Source: Helichrysum umbraculigerum (taxonomy: Eukaryota > Streptophyta > Magnoliopsida > Asterales > Asteraceae). Taken from it: a stretch of DNA of 64,000 nucleotides. Under the pieces are notes generated by a model. The model did no database searches. It saw only the letters and a list, made by a program, of their open reading frames with translations, and had not been told where the DNA came from. The position numbers were made by a program, and so were the translations under genes. The stretch is taken from positions 162,553,759 through 162,617,758 of the forward strand of contig CATIUR010000003.1 of assembly GCA_949592205.1 (NCBI GenBank), given 5' to 3'. How positions within the stretch are numbered: the first letter of the stretch is position 1; every line of letters starts with the position of its first letter. Below are positions 53,301 through 62,200 of the stretch, piece after piece.

Positions 53301-54732
53301 CCACATCACACCAAACATCATCTTTATAATACATGCCAACAGAAAATTGAACAAGAGATCGTTTAGATACCGTTACCTCACCACCCTTTTTAAACCATTG
53401 CAGCTTGTAAGGTTTTGGACGATTCTCTGTTTTTAAACCCAACTTCTGAACAGCCTCTTCAGATACTAAGTTATCACAACTTCCAGAATCAATAACAAAG
53501 GTGCAAACCTTACCCAAAACAGTACAGGTGGACTGAAAGATGTTGTGCTTGAGCCAATCGTCACCAACAGCTTTTGGCGTAAAGCAAGAGCGCCTTACAA
53601 CCAAACTAGTACCCACATCACCAGTAACTAACTCTTCTTCAGGCTCGTCATCATACACTGGATCTTCATCTTGCTGCTCATCATTAACATTATCACCGTC
53701 CCAACCATCAGGTTCAACAAACAGATGCCTTTTACCAGCTTTCTTGCATTCTGCTATCCGATGACCAATTTCCCCACAGTTGAAACATTTCAAATTACTA
53801 CTGCCAACACCCCTAGAAGTTGTGCCAGTACTACTACCCCCTGTTCTTGGCTGATTGGGCACAAAACGAGATGCCACATTACCCGTACCAGAACCTCCGG
53901 CAACCGCGGTAGAAGAAGTTGAACTACCCACCCGGCGATTCTGTTTCTCAAATGTCAGTGCTCGTTGGTATGCCTCAGAAACTGTCAACGGATCAAACAA
54001 GTTAACAGCATCCATGGTCTGAACCCTCAACCCTCCAATGTAACGAGAAACCAATTGTTCATCCGTTTCCTGAATATCATTACGTGCAATCAACTGATAA
54101 AATTCAGTTGTGTAATCATCAAGCGATTTGGGTCCCTGTTTCAGATTCTGTAACCGTTGGTACATTAAACGTTGGTAATTATGAGGAATAAATGTATCCC
54201 GCATGCACTTCTTCATCTTCCTCCAAGTCACGACTTTTGGTTTTCCAAGTCTGGCTCGTGTCAGTTTCAATTGCTGCCACCAAGCAGATGCCCTACCACG
54301 CAATCTGGTAGCGATCAATGAAACACGTTTGTTTTCAGGAACATCCTTGAATTCGAACACTTCTTCAACGGAAGCTAGCCAATCAATAAACGCCTCTGGA
54401 TTCAAAGTATCCCCATCAAATTCAGGGATATTAGTTCTCAACCCAGATTCCCAACGTCTATTATCATCCCTTTGATTCTGCCTAGGGTGTCTTTCCGGAT
54501 TCCCTTCGGAAGATGAACCGTCACTTTCTGCAAAAGGATTTTCTTCAAACCCTTCATCTTCATTTTCTGGAGGAGTACGTTCACGCCTCCGGCGATTCAT
54601 CAAACCCTCCATCTGGACCGTCATTTGATCCACAAACTGACCCAACCGTTCTTCCATCCGTACCATGATACGATCCTCAATCTCCTGCCCATAGACATCA
54701 TTGAGTGGCCTAGTTTGTCTCCTTGGAGGCAT
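50308..54732 (-). CDS. Ty3/gypsy Gag-Pol polyprotein
   Basis: Polyprotein of about 1474 aa for particle formation, reverse transcription and integration. Order: Gag, with the CCHC knuckle CFNCGEIGHRIAEC near residue 316; aspartic protease, with VIDSGSCDN near 415; reverse transcriptase, with VVVYFDDILIYS near 756; RNase H, with HTDAS near 904; integrase, with an HHCC zinc site near 1085-1122 and D, D, E near 1151, 1212 and 1248 (SMDF, VSDRD, GQTEVVNR). Protease-RT-RH-INT order is that of Ty3/gypsy. I start at MPPRRQTRPL; the frame is open further upstream only from a TTG in the PBS. The C-terminus reads through the polypurine tract (PGGNDGG) into the LTR. No chromodomain is seen. No internal stop or frameshift. 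Confidence 0.92.
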   Translation of the reverse strand: MPPRRQTRPLNDVYGQEIEDRIMVRMEERLGQFVDQMTVQMEGLMNRRRRERTPPENEDEGFEENPFAESDGSSSEGNPERHPRQNQRDDNRRWESGLRTNIPEFDGDTLNPEAFIDWLASVEEVFEFKDVPENKRVSLIATRLRGRASAWWQQLKLTRARLGKPKVVTWRKMKKCMRDTFIPHNYQRLMYQRLQNLKQGPKSLDDYTTEFYQLIARNDIQETDEQLVSRYIGGLRVQTMDAVNLFDPLTVSEAYQRALTFEKQNRRVGSSTSSTAVAGGSGTGNVASRFVPNQPRTGGSSTGTTSRGVGSSNLKCFNCGEIGHRIAECKKAGKRHLFVEPDGWDGDNVNDEQQDEDPVYDDEPEEELVTGDVGTSLVVRRSCFTPKAVGDDWLKHNIFQSTCTVLGKVCTFVIDSGSCDNLVSEEAVQKLGLKTENRPKPYKLQWFKKGGEVTVSKRSLVQFSVGMYYKDDVWCDVVPMDACHLLLGRPWEYDRSITHNGRSNTYSFLFDGVKITLVPNKPKELVTKPSATLLTLTQFENELEVADDVFVLIGKEVAEDVDIPDKMIPLIEEFANVFPNELPDGLPPLRDIQHHIDLEPGAQLPNRPHYRMSPVEHEELRRQVEELISKGHVRESMSPCAVPALLTPKKDGTWRMCVDSRAINKITVRYRFPIPRLDDLLDQIGGATIFTKLDLKSGYYQIRLRPGDEWKTAFKTREGLYEWLVMPFGLSNAPSTFMRVMNQLLRPFIGEFVVVYFDDILIYSASFDEHVSHVRQVLTLLRRDSFYAAVKKCVFMTPKVLFLGYVVSGDGIQVDESKVGAIQQWPTPTTITEVRSFHGLASFYRRFIPHFSSIMAPVTECMKGKTFVWTDEAEMAFQKIKEKLTTTPILVLPDFSKVFELHTDASKVGIGGVLSQGGRPVAYFSEKLTGPKLRYSTYDLEFYAVVQAVKHWRHYLFHKEFVLFTDHDSLRHIRSQDKVSHKHARWMAFLENFTFVVKHKSGITNRVADALSRRNNLLVTMRVSVPGMDVLQQQLSVDPYFSKVIQDVQSGQRSDFLVHDGFLFKGNQLCIPDSSLRLQIIKESHGEGHVGRDRTLQLVQSSYFWPTMRKEVDRYVKRCRICQVSKGTATNAGLYMPLPVPLQPWVDLSMDFVLGLPRTQRGNDSIFVVVDRFSKMVHFIPCKKTTDAVNVAQLFFRDIYRLHGLPSSIVSDRDTRFLSHFWRSLWKMVNTQLNFSSAYHPQTDGQTEVVNRSLGNLLRCLVGDHVKSWDQKLCQAEFAHNHAVNRSTGFSPFQVVYSAQPRGPLDLMSSSISNNVPKKVQDFVEGLHGIHQAVRDNLAKSNAKYKQDADHKRRQVEFEEGDFVWAVLTKDRFSVGDYTKLSAKKIGPVEILEKINSNAYRLKLPSHIRCSDVFNVKHLLPFHGDSSDDEPAADSRTNFVYPGGNDGGPSVEDQALMYLEAQDCVTKRAARKGA
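50399..50407 (-). promoter_or_regulatory. Polypurine tract
   Basis: The minus strand has CAGGGGGGAA immediately before the TGATGG start of the 3' LTR, the expected primer for second-strand synthesis. It lies inside the coding frame. Confidence 0.75.
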
Positions 54733-54749
54733 CTCGAACAGGAAATTTA

Positions 54750-54761
54750 GCTCTGATACCA
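54750..54761 (-). promoter_or_regulatory. Primer-binding site (initiator Met-tRNA)
   Basis: TGGTATCAGAGC on the minus strand, two bases after the LTR end. Confidence 0.9.
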
Positions 54762-54763
54762 AC

Positions 54764-54926
54764 TGATGTAGCGAGAAATAAGGATAACCAAATTAAACCT
54801 GTTGATTTCTATGAATACCAGGAATAATTTCTTCCGAATCACGTTGATTCACAAAGAATGCCGTGAATGGGTACTTTGATTCACAAAATTGAGAGTGAAA
54901 TCTGATTTTTGATAAATGAAAACTAA
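54764..54926 (-). repeat. 5' LTR remnant (163 of about 517 bp)
   Basis: Identical by eye to 49882-50044 and then abruptly unrelated. The lost part would include the LTR start and probably its promoter. Confidence 0.85.
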
Positions 54927-55874
54927 AAGTTAGTCAATATTCATCAAAACACTTCATCCATACAAGTTTCAGATTTTATTTTGAAACTAGAAATGAAAAT
55001 AGAAAAGAATATAACTAGTTTAAGTTTCGGGTTTGGGATCAGATGAGCAGACCTCTTAAAAAGGTACGAGGGATGGACAATCTCAGCACTTAATTTTTTT
55101 AATTTACGGTCTAAATTTACCGCATCTCAACATCATTACATTTTAAAAGCGTTGTATCTTAATGTCATTACATCTTGTCCTTACAATTTTGTCTTAAGAT
55201 GCAAATGTTTTGTCTGCCTCATGCCCCTCCTAACTGCATCGTTTCAAAACATGAAAACAAAGGCACCTTAAAATAATTAATTAATTAATACCAAAATATA
55301 CGAGTAACATATTGACTTTTATTTTAAAATTTGGCTTCAACCCGAACACGCTACAAGCCTCGAGAAGGCCAAATGTGTGTGTGGATCTATCTATATGTTT
55401 TAAAGACGGTGCTTGGCAGTATTAAATATTCTCTTGTTATATTACTTTAATTTAATTAATTTCACTCTAATTTTTTCAGTTTATTAAAATATAGACATCA
55501 GTTTATTAAAATATAGACATCGTGCTTAGAAACAATTAGACGCATTTTTATTATTGATACATATAGTATGTATTACTTGTGTGTATACAGAAAGTTAAGT
55601 GATTAAAATTATACTTGCTTCATTCCACCTAAAATGTCATGCATATCGTATTAAGTGTCCCATTATAAATGTTCACTTTCATATTTATAGTGGTTAGAGA
55701 TGATATTTAATTTATGAAAGTGTTGTTGATAGTAAATCCTAAAGTGTCATGCTTATCATACGTGTCTAAATTAAATGCCTAAAACTATACTCAGTTCATA
55801 CATGATGTTACGAATGTTTTCTACTTATTATCTTTGCTTAATTCTACCGATACTTTTAAAATGTGTTAGGTCTA
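54927..55874. other. AT-rich spacer, nothing recognised
   Basis: No gene. A short direct repeat of about 22 bp (CAGTTTATTAAAATATAGACAT) occurs at about 55479 and 55499. The sequence next to the Ty3 break does not continue the palindromic element on the other side. Confidence 0.4.
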
Positions 55875-55886
55875 TTTATTATTATT

Positions 55887-56152
55887 ATTATTTTTTTTTT
55901 TGAAAGGCAGTTGTGGAATCACTCGAACCAACTGGGCCCACCCGATCATCTCCCCTAACGGTTACTTCCCTGATACGAGTAATAGCCCCTGAATTCGCAG
56001 CCTAGGTGACGCCCGAAAGGGGTTACCCTCCCATGTCTTGGATGAGTATAGCGTCACAGGATTCCCCCTCTCAACGAGGCTCGAACTCATGACATCAAGG
56101 AAGAAATTTCATATGGGAAAACTCCCTTACCACTCGGCCAAGACCCCAATGG
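55887..56152 (-). mobile_element. tRNA-derived SINE
   Basis: On the minus strand the head reads GGGGTCTTGGCCGAGTGGTA, with an A box (TGGCCGAGTGG), and about 40 bases on a B box GAGTTCGAGCCTC, as in tRNA-Ser/Leu-like RNA polymerase III promoters. A GC-richer body of about 190 bp and a terminal A tract (T tract on plus, 55889-55900) follow. TTATTATTATT flanks both ends (about 55875-55886 and 56157-56168), a likely target duplication, although the sequence is simple. It relies on a LINE for mobility. Confidence 0.8.
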
Positions 56153-56168
56153 CATTTTTATTATTATT

Positions 56169-56825
56169 GACATAAATTCTAAAAAAAAAAAATGAGAAGG
56201 GGTGGATAATATGAAGATCTTTTGATCGTCTTTTGGATTCCAAAAATGAAATGCATGACGGATTGCATCCTCATGAAGGGATTTTTCCAGCTAGATTACC
56301 TCAATCATTATCTATACTTTTTCCCCTGCTTTATTACCTACTGTTCCCTCTTATAATCAAACTATATTTTATTTATTATTTTAGTATAAACGTATTGAAA
56401 GTGGCAAAAAATATTTATTTATTTATATTTATATACACGAATCAACAACATCATTAATTATTTAATTTTTTATAATGAAGAAAATAGCATAGATTTAATT
56501 AGTACAATAATTTATGGATCATTATTGCAAATGAGTTTGGTCATATTGACTAGATCCGCAATTAAACTTTAGATATTAGGTATTCATCAAAAACCAAACT
56601 CCACAATTTATAATAGAAAACACTTGGTGCTAATAGCAATTGCACCTTAATAAAAATGTTAAGTAATACTAATGATTTTAATTTTCAAAAGCCCAATTGA
56701 GCCATTAGATTATCAACTTTTCATTACACATAGCAAATTGCTCCTTAAAAATCCAAGATTTATTTGTATGCGTACCTTTATGTAAGTATGCGACTTTTTT
56801 TTTAAACCAAAATCTTAATCATATA
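56169..56825. other. AT-rich spacer, nothing recognised
   Basis: A 74-codon frame at 56233-56457 is compositionally AT-driven with no recognisable motif. No gene called. Confidence 0.4.
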
Positions 56826-57022
56826 CTCCATCCGTCCCACTCCAATTGTCTCCATTGCTATTTTGGGATGTCCCAAATAAGTATTCATTTTCATTTTATA
56901 ACCAATCAAAAAAAAAAATTAGTGGGTGAGGATGTTATTTGATTGGTGAAAAGTGTAGTTAGTAGAGAATCCTAAAACTGTGTTGATAATCAAAGTGGAC
57001 ACATTGAATGAGACGGAGGAGG
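56826..57022. mobile_element. Stowaway-type MITE, third copy
   Basis: Starts CTCCATCCGTCCCAC after TA and ends near GAGACGGAGGAGG. The interior shares TTGATTGGTGAAAAGTGTAG and CCTAAAACTGTG with the copies at 3658 and 3980. The right border is slightly uncertain. Confidence 0.75.
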
Positions 57023-57674
57023 ACTGCCTATATAATTGCTACTCTTTATTCGAGATTTGTAAACATTTATATTATTAACATTTTCGAAAAGGAGGAAGAA
57101 GTCCTTGTTGTGAGAACAGTTTCTTACGTATTTATTTTACTCTATATTTATCGTTAATCGTTAATAATATATATAAATATATACACTCAGTGTGATTAAA
57201 AAAAATTTCGTGGTTAGATAATTAGTCTAAGTGATTTTTATTGTTTTTTAATTTTACTGCCCGTAACATTCGTCCAGTTAACTACACGGATCATTTCCCC
57301 TTAAAAAAAAATTAATTTTCAAGTTTCGCACGTCATATCATAAATTTTTTAACTTCAAAAGGCAATACCATTGGTACAAAAATTTATTTTTTTCAACTTA
57401 AAAAATAAAAATAATATGATGATTGGTTTAATCCGTTTTCAAATCAGAAGTAGTCGTAGATGTGAATCAACAAAAACTATACTAATATATCCATTTCTAC
57501 ATGTTTTAAGAAATGATATACGGAGTATTATTCTAATTCTAATGAATTATCCTATTTATCATGCGATACATAACATAATTTTGTGATATTTTAATGGGTT
57601 ACAATCAATTAATAAGCAGATTTTGTTAAAATATTGTTATTATCTCATACAGTCGTATACATAAAATAGATAGG
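57023..57674. other. AT-rich spacer, nothing recognised
   Basis: No gene, no clear repeat. Confidence 0.4.
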
Positions 57675-58397
57675 GTAGGGTTCAAATGAGAATAAGAATT
57701 TGTGTGAGAATGAGAGAACCAATGATATCGTGTACAAAGAGAATATTCTACATGTACAAAACCCATTTACCCCCAACATCAATTATCTCACAAACGACAA
57801 ATTCAAAAATTATGAAAATTGCACCATTATATTCAGCGTTTTCTCCTCTTCGAATTGCCGTCCCTCAAGGCATACTTTCGACGAAATTTGTTTTTTTTTT
57901 CTTTTTTTTGGTGGGTTTACATTTACTAACACATGTGTTACAGTGTTGCGTTTAGGGTTTAAGGTTTGGGGTTTAGGGGTTAGAGTTTAGGGTTTAGGGT
58001 TTGAGGTTTGGGGTTAAACCCTAAATCATACTAAACCCTAAACCTTAAACCCTACTAAACTCTAAACCCTAATAAACCCTAAACCCTAACCCTAAACACT
58101 AACCTTAACCACAAATTAAATGTATAACCAATCACTAACACATGTGTTACTAATTTGTAAAACCCACCAAAAAATGGAAGAAAAAAAAAAGTTTTCCAAA
58201 GTATGCCTTGAGGGACGGCAAATCGAAGAGGCGAAAACGCTGAATTTTATGGTGCAATTTTCATGATTTTTCGACTTACCGTTTATGAGATATTTAATTT
58301 TAAAAAATGTAGAGGAGAGAGAATAAAGTGACACATGACATAAATCTATTGGTTCCCTCATTCTCACTCAAAATTGATGTACTTATTTGAACCTTAC
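57675..58397. mobile_element. Inverted-repeat element with a telomere-like core
   Basis: Outer ends GTAGGGTTCAAATGAG and GTAAGGTTCAAATAAG (complement) are inverted. A second inverted block carries GAAAATTGCACCAT, TTCAGCGTTTTC and GCCGTCCCTCAAGGCATACTTT in both arms. The centre (57945-58105) has degenerate TTTAGGG repeats followed by CCCTAAA repeats, head to head. No transposase. Another terminus of this family seems to lie at 1-124. Confidence 0.75.
57950..58105. repeat. Head-to-head telomere-like repeats
   Basis: About seven variants of TTTAGGG (57953-58014) then about ten of CCCTAAA (58017-58095), joined near GGGGTTAAACCCTAAA. The unit matches the plant telomere repeat but many copies are degenerate. 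Confidence 0.8.
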
Positions 58398-58740
58398 TCA
58401 AAATACATAATTAATAAAAAAAAATTATCTAAATGTTTAACAATTTATTTAATCTACCAAAAATAAGGTGTTTTTCATAGAGTTAAAGTTGCAAGAAATT
58501 ACAGACTTACAGTAGTAAATATGGAGTTGATAGCATTTCCCAAAAAAGAAAAAAAAAACATTTTTTATAGATAAGAAAATGATAAAAGAAAAGAATATTT
58601 TCCAGAATAGTGACATGCTATCTAACTAATTTTTCGGTTCTTTAACTAAGGAAGTCTCTTTCTAACATATTTAGTTCCCCGTTCTCTGATCAAAAAAAAG
58701 TTCCCTGTTCTGCTTCTTCTTTCTTCCCTGTTTTCCTATT
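58398..58740. other. Distal upstream region of the glucanase gene
   Basis: AT-rich, no coding sequence. It probably contains part of the promoter, but no specific motif can be assigned. Confidence 0.35.
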
Positions 58741-58759
58741 CTTCATTTATATCTGCACC

Positions 58760-58767
58760 TATATATA
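58760..58767 (+). promoter_or_regulatory. Putative TATA box of the glucanase gene
   Basis: TATATATA within CACCTATATATACCTTC, about 245 bp before the start codon. It is followed by a CT-rich leader (TCTCTCTATTTC) typical of plant 5' UTRs. Transcription would start about 30 bases downstream. Confidence 0.5.
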
Positions 58768-59012
58768 CCTTCACTTTGCACTTGTTTATCTCTCTCTATT
58801 TCTTTTCTGCCTTTATAGTTAAATAAATAATTTCGTGGGTTTTGATTGTACATGCACTAGCTTCATCTGGGTACCCTAAAAGTTCAATCTTGATTTTGGG
58901 TTCCTTCAATTCCAGTTTTCTTTTTCAAGAAAGCAGAAAAGGTCCAACCTTTAGGATTCCCACATATAAATATAAGTCCCGGGGCATATAATTTCATCAG
59001 TAACAAGTTTTA

Positions 59013-61543
59013 ATGGGGTCTTTTAGACTTGTTCAAGTGTGGTTGATATCAGTAATCTTGATTCCATGCCTGTGTTGGATGGAATCAGTTAATGGAATTG
59101 GGGCTAATTGGGGTACACAATCATCTCACCCACTTGCACCAGCAACCGTGGTGAAGATGCTGACTGATAATGGAATTCAAAAAGTGAAGCTTTTTGATGC
59201 TGATTACGGTGCATTAAGAGCTTTAGGTAACTCTAGAATTGAAGTTATGGTTGGAATTCCTAATGATATGCTTGGTACTATGGCAAGTAGCATGAAAGCT
59301 GCTAATAAATGGGTTTCAACGAATGTTTCCGATCATATCAATAAAAATAATGTTAATATCAGGTTAGTAGTTCTTTAATATTTTCTGTCTTTTCATTATT
59401 ATTTTTTAAACCTAGTTGTAAATTATTATGTTGCCGGTTCTTCAATATGTATATTAAATTCTGTTCATTTACTATTTGGAAGTATGTTTTCAATGTGATT
59501 ATTAAGGCTTGAAAATCATAATTAGATGAATAAAGAAAGCTAGATTGCTTACTGTTTGGGAAAAATAAGATTTAAATGATTAGAATTGATTAGGTAATCA
59601 AAGCTAAGGTTCACTTGGGTAATTCTAAATTGGATGGAGATAATTTGTTTTTTTACTGGAGTTCAGTACATGTCCATTTGACTATGATATATTCATACTT
59701 GCTTTTTGCCAAACTATTTTGCAATAGTCAGTTTAAACGCACATCCAAACACCTCATAACCCATAAGGCCATAATCTGTTTTAGGCTATTAAAACAGCAT
59801 CCTGGTGCTCTAAGATTTGCTATTGTTCCTGGTTATATTTTGCTTACAAGATTAGCTAGTTTTGGATGGTAACTTTTTATGGCAAACATCGGTAAGCTTT
59901 TGTGAAGAGACAGAAAAATCGTAGAACAAAAATCATAATACAGTAGTAAGTTTTTGTGAAAATTTTCAACTGCTAACGAATAGTGCACGTTTCAACACCT
60001 TTATAATCCTCTTTTTCTCCTTTCAAAAGCGTCACAGGGCTTTATTATCCTATTGTTGAGCTTTCTATCAAAAGATTAGCTTTATTCGAGTGACATACTA
60101 TATTTTTCTTGTTATATTAGTATATACATTGCTTTACATGTTTAAATGATCATATAGTTAAAATGGCATTAAGAATGGTAAGTGTCAAAAGTTCCACTCC
60201 TTACATATAAGAACGAATTCCATTCGCTTTGTCGACCAAGATTACCATAACTAACGAAGGATTATAGCACCTACATGATAGGCAAAAATATTGTTTGAAT
60301 TACTAACTTCAGGTGAATACTTTATGTACTTAATGTCTTTTAGAAGTACGTTCAAGTACTTTAACTCTATAATACTTTCACAACATCTGGTTGACATAAT
60401 TTGTGGATTTACTCGTTTCTTGAAAAGGGTGAATTTCTTTACAGGTATGTCGCAGTTGGGAACGAACCATTTTTAGCAACTTATAACGGGACTTTTCTGA
60501 ACACCACTTTCCCAGCTCTCATAAACATCCAAGCTGCAATCGTGAAAGCGGGACTTGCTGCAAAAGTCAAAGTCACGATCCCTCAAAATGCAGATGTCTA
60601 CGAAAGCTCAACCGGGGTCCCCTCAGGTGGTGATTTCAGAGCCGATATTCACGACTACATGTTCCAAATAACCAAATTCTTGAATGATAATGGGTCCCCT
60701 TTCACAGTCAATATCTACCCCTTCATAAGCCTCTACCTCAGCCCTGATTTCCCAGTTGAGTATGCGTTCTTTGATGGTAAAGCAACTCCCCTGACCGACG
60801 GTGCGAACACATACACGAATATGTTTGACGCTAACTATGATACCTTAGTGTGGGCCCTACAGAAGAACGGTTTCTCGAATATGGGAATCATAGTAGGAGA
60901 GATTGGATGGCCTAGTGATGGAGACAGAAACGCTAATAATGGATATGCTCAAAGGTTCATGCAAGGTTTCATGACTCATACAGCCGGTAATAATGGGACC
61001 CCAATGAGAAGTGGCCCGATTGATGCTTACTTATTTAGTTTGATCGATGAAGATGATAAAAGTATTCAACCTGGAAACTTTGAAAGACATTGGGGAGTAT
61101 TTAAGTATGATGGGCAACCGAAATACAACTTAAACCTTGGAACCACTAATGCTGGAGCTCTGATTCCGGCTAGTAATGTAAAATATTTACAGCAAAAATG
61201 GTGTGTGATGAAAGACTCGGCTAGACTGGATGACCCGTCAATTGCACAGTCCGTTAGCTATGCTTGTGCATTAGGAGATTGCACCAGCCTTGGTTATGGA
61301 ACCTCTTGTGGTAATTTAGATGCTACAGGGAATATTTCATACGCTTTTAATAGTTATTACCAGAAGAATGATCAGGCAGATGAAGCATGCAAGTTTCCAA
61401 ATGTTTCAACGGTCACGAAACAAGACCCTTCCACTGGGACGTGCCAGTTTGAGATCATGATCGAGCCGTATTTTTCTGGTACATATCGGTTAACTGGGAA
61501 CTTATATGGTGCATTCATTTTGGTTTTGGCCTTGGTCCTGTAA
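59013..61543 (+). CDS. Glucan endo-1,3-beta-glucosidase (GH17 + X8, GPI-anchored type)
   Basis: Secreted enzyme that cleaves beta-1,3-glucan (callose) at the cell wall or plasmodesmata. Two exons, 59013-59362 and 60445-61543, with a GT-AG intron of 1082 bp splitting an Arg codon; 482 aa. A signal peptide covers about residues 1-28 (hydrophobic LISVILIPCLC). The GH17 domain spans about 29-355, with the acid/base Glu124 in AVGNEPFL and the nucleophile Glu269 in VGEIGWPSDG, both present. The X8/CBM43 domain spans about 368-452 with six Cys (WCV, YACA, GDC, TSC, EAC, GTC). A hydrophobic C-terminal tail (FILVLALVL) suggests a GPI anchor. It resembles the Arabidopsis glucosidase 5/6/8 group, which includes At1g64760. 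The start is the first ATG before the signal peptide. Confidence 0.93.
59363..60444 (+). other. Intron of the glucanase gene
   Basis: Begins GTTAGTAG and ends TTTCTTTACAG. AT-rich, with no nested gene. The position, just before the VGNE catalytic motif, is typical for plant GH17 genes. Confidence 0.85.
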
Positions 61544-62200
61544 GTTTTACTCTTTTTTTTGGTCAATCTATGGTGGATAGATGTTGTAGGATTGACATTT
61601 TGGGATTTCCAGGAAGATCGGTTATAAATCTGGTAGAGTTGTAAAAAGGCAGTTTAATGTATGAAAATTTGAAACTAGATGGGTTGGGATGAATGTTTGT
61701 GAAACCTTGGGGTGTATTATGAGTGTAGTTGTAATTATGTGGAGTGAATGTGAAACATTGATCTGCTATTTGCTAACCCACTTTTATTTAGTTGTATTTT
61801 GTATCTACGCCTTTCGGTTTATTGACTTGATTCAAGGTTTCCTCTTGTACGTACCGTGACCTTAACACAATTATTTCATTTAATTTAATATGATGAGTTA
61901 GCTAAAACTAAATTAAGTAATGAAAATTAGTAAAAATCTATGGGAGAAACGGAACTTGTTTTTCGGATGACATTAGCATAAGTTCCTCATTTGAAAATGA
62001 TCAAATAAGTTAGAACATCGATTGAAGAAGATGTCTTGGGGAAATACAAAAGAACTCAAATATGATGGTCTTAAATCCTTGTTTGTTTGATGATATAGGG
62101 TTTAAGGCTATTAAAAAACATGGATATGCTAATTGAACTTATTAAACTTTCATATTATAGTAAAGCTATACATATTAAGCTCGAGTTCTCCAAATGAAAA
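61544..62200 (+). other. 3' region of the glucanase gene and spacer
   Basis: Presumed 3' UTR for the first 200-300 bp; several AT-rich polyadenylation-like motifs are present but no site can be chosen. Nothing else is seen. Confidence 0.45.

Larger units (their letters stand above)
49882..54926 (-). mobile_element. Ty3/gypsy element, intact gag-pol, truncated 5' LTR
   Basis: Minus strand. PBS TGGTATCAGAGC follows the remaining 163 bp of the 5' LTR (54764-54926). One gag-pol frame follows, then a polypurine tract (about 50399-50407), then a 3' LTR of 517 bp (49882-50398, TGATGG...ACATCA). The 163 bp shared by the two LTRs are identical by eye, which suggests a young insertion. The outer 350 or so bases of the 5' LTR are missing and no target duplication is found. 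Confidence 0.88.

Noticed and set aside
54733..54762. Gag-pol start at 54762
   Set aside because: The codon there is TTG and lies in the primer-binding site. The first ATG, giving MPPRRQ, is at 54732.
57950..58105. A true chromosome end or fusion site
   Set aside because: The repeats are degenerate, under 160 bp, and enclosed within an inverted-repeat element with ordinary sequence on both sides.
60401..60444. Start codon at 60401 for the long glucanase frame
   Set aside because: The first 14 or so codons are intron sequence. The acceptor TTTACAG at 60438-60444 joins exon 1 in frame and restores the catalytic VGNE context.
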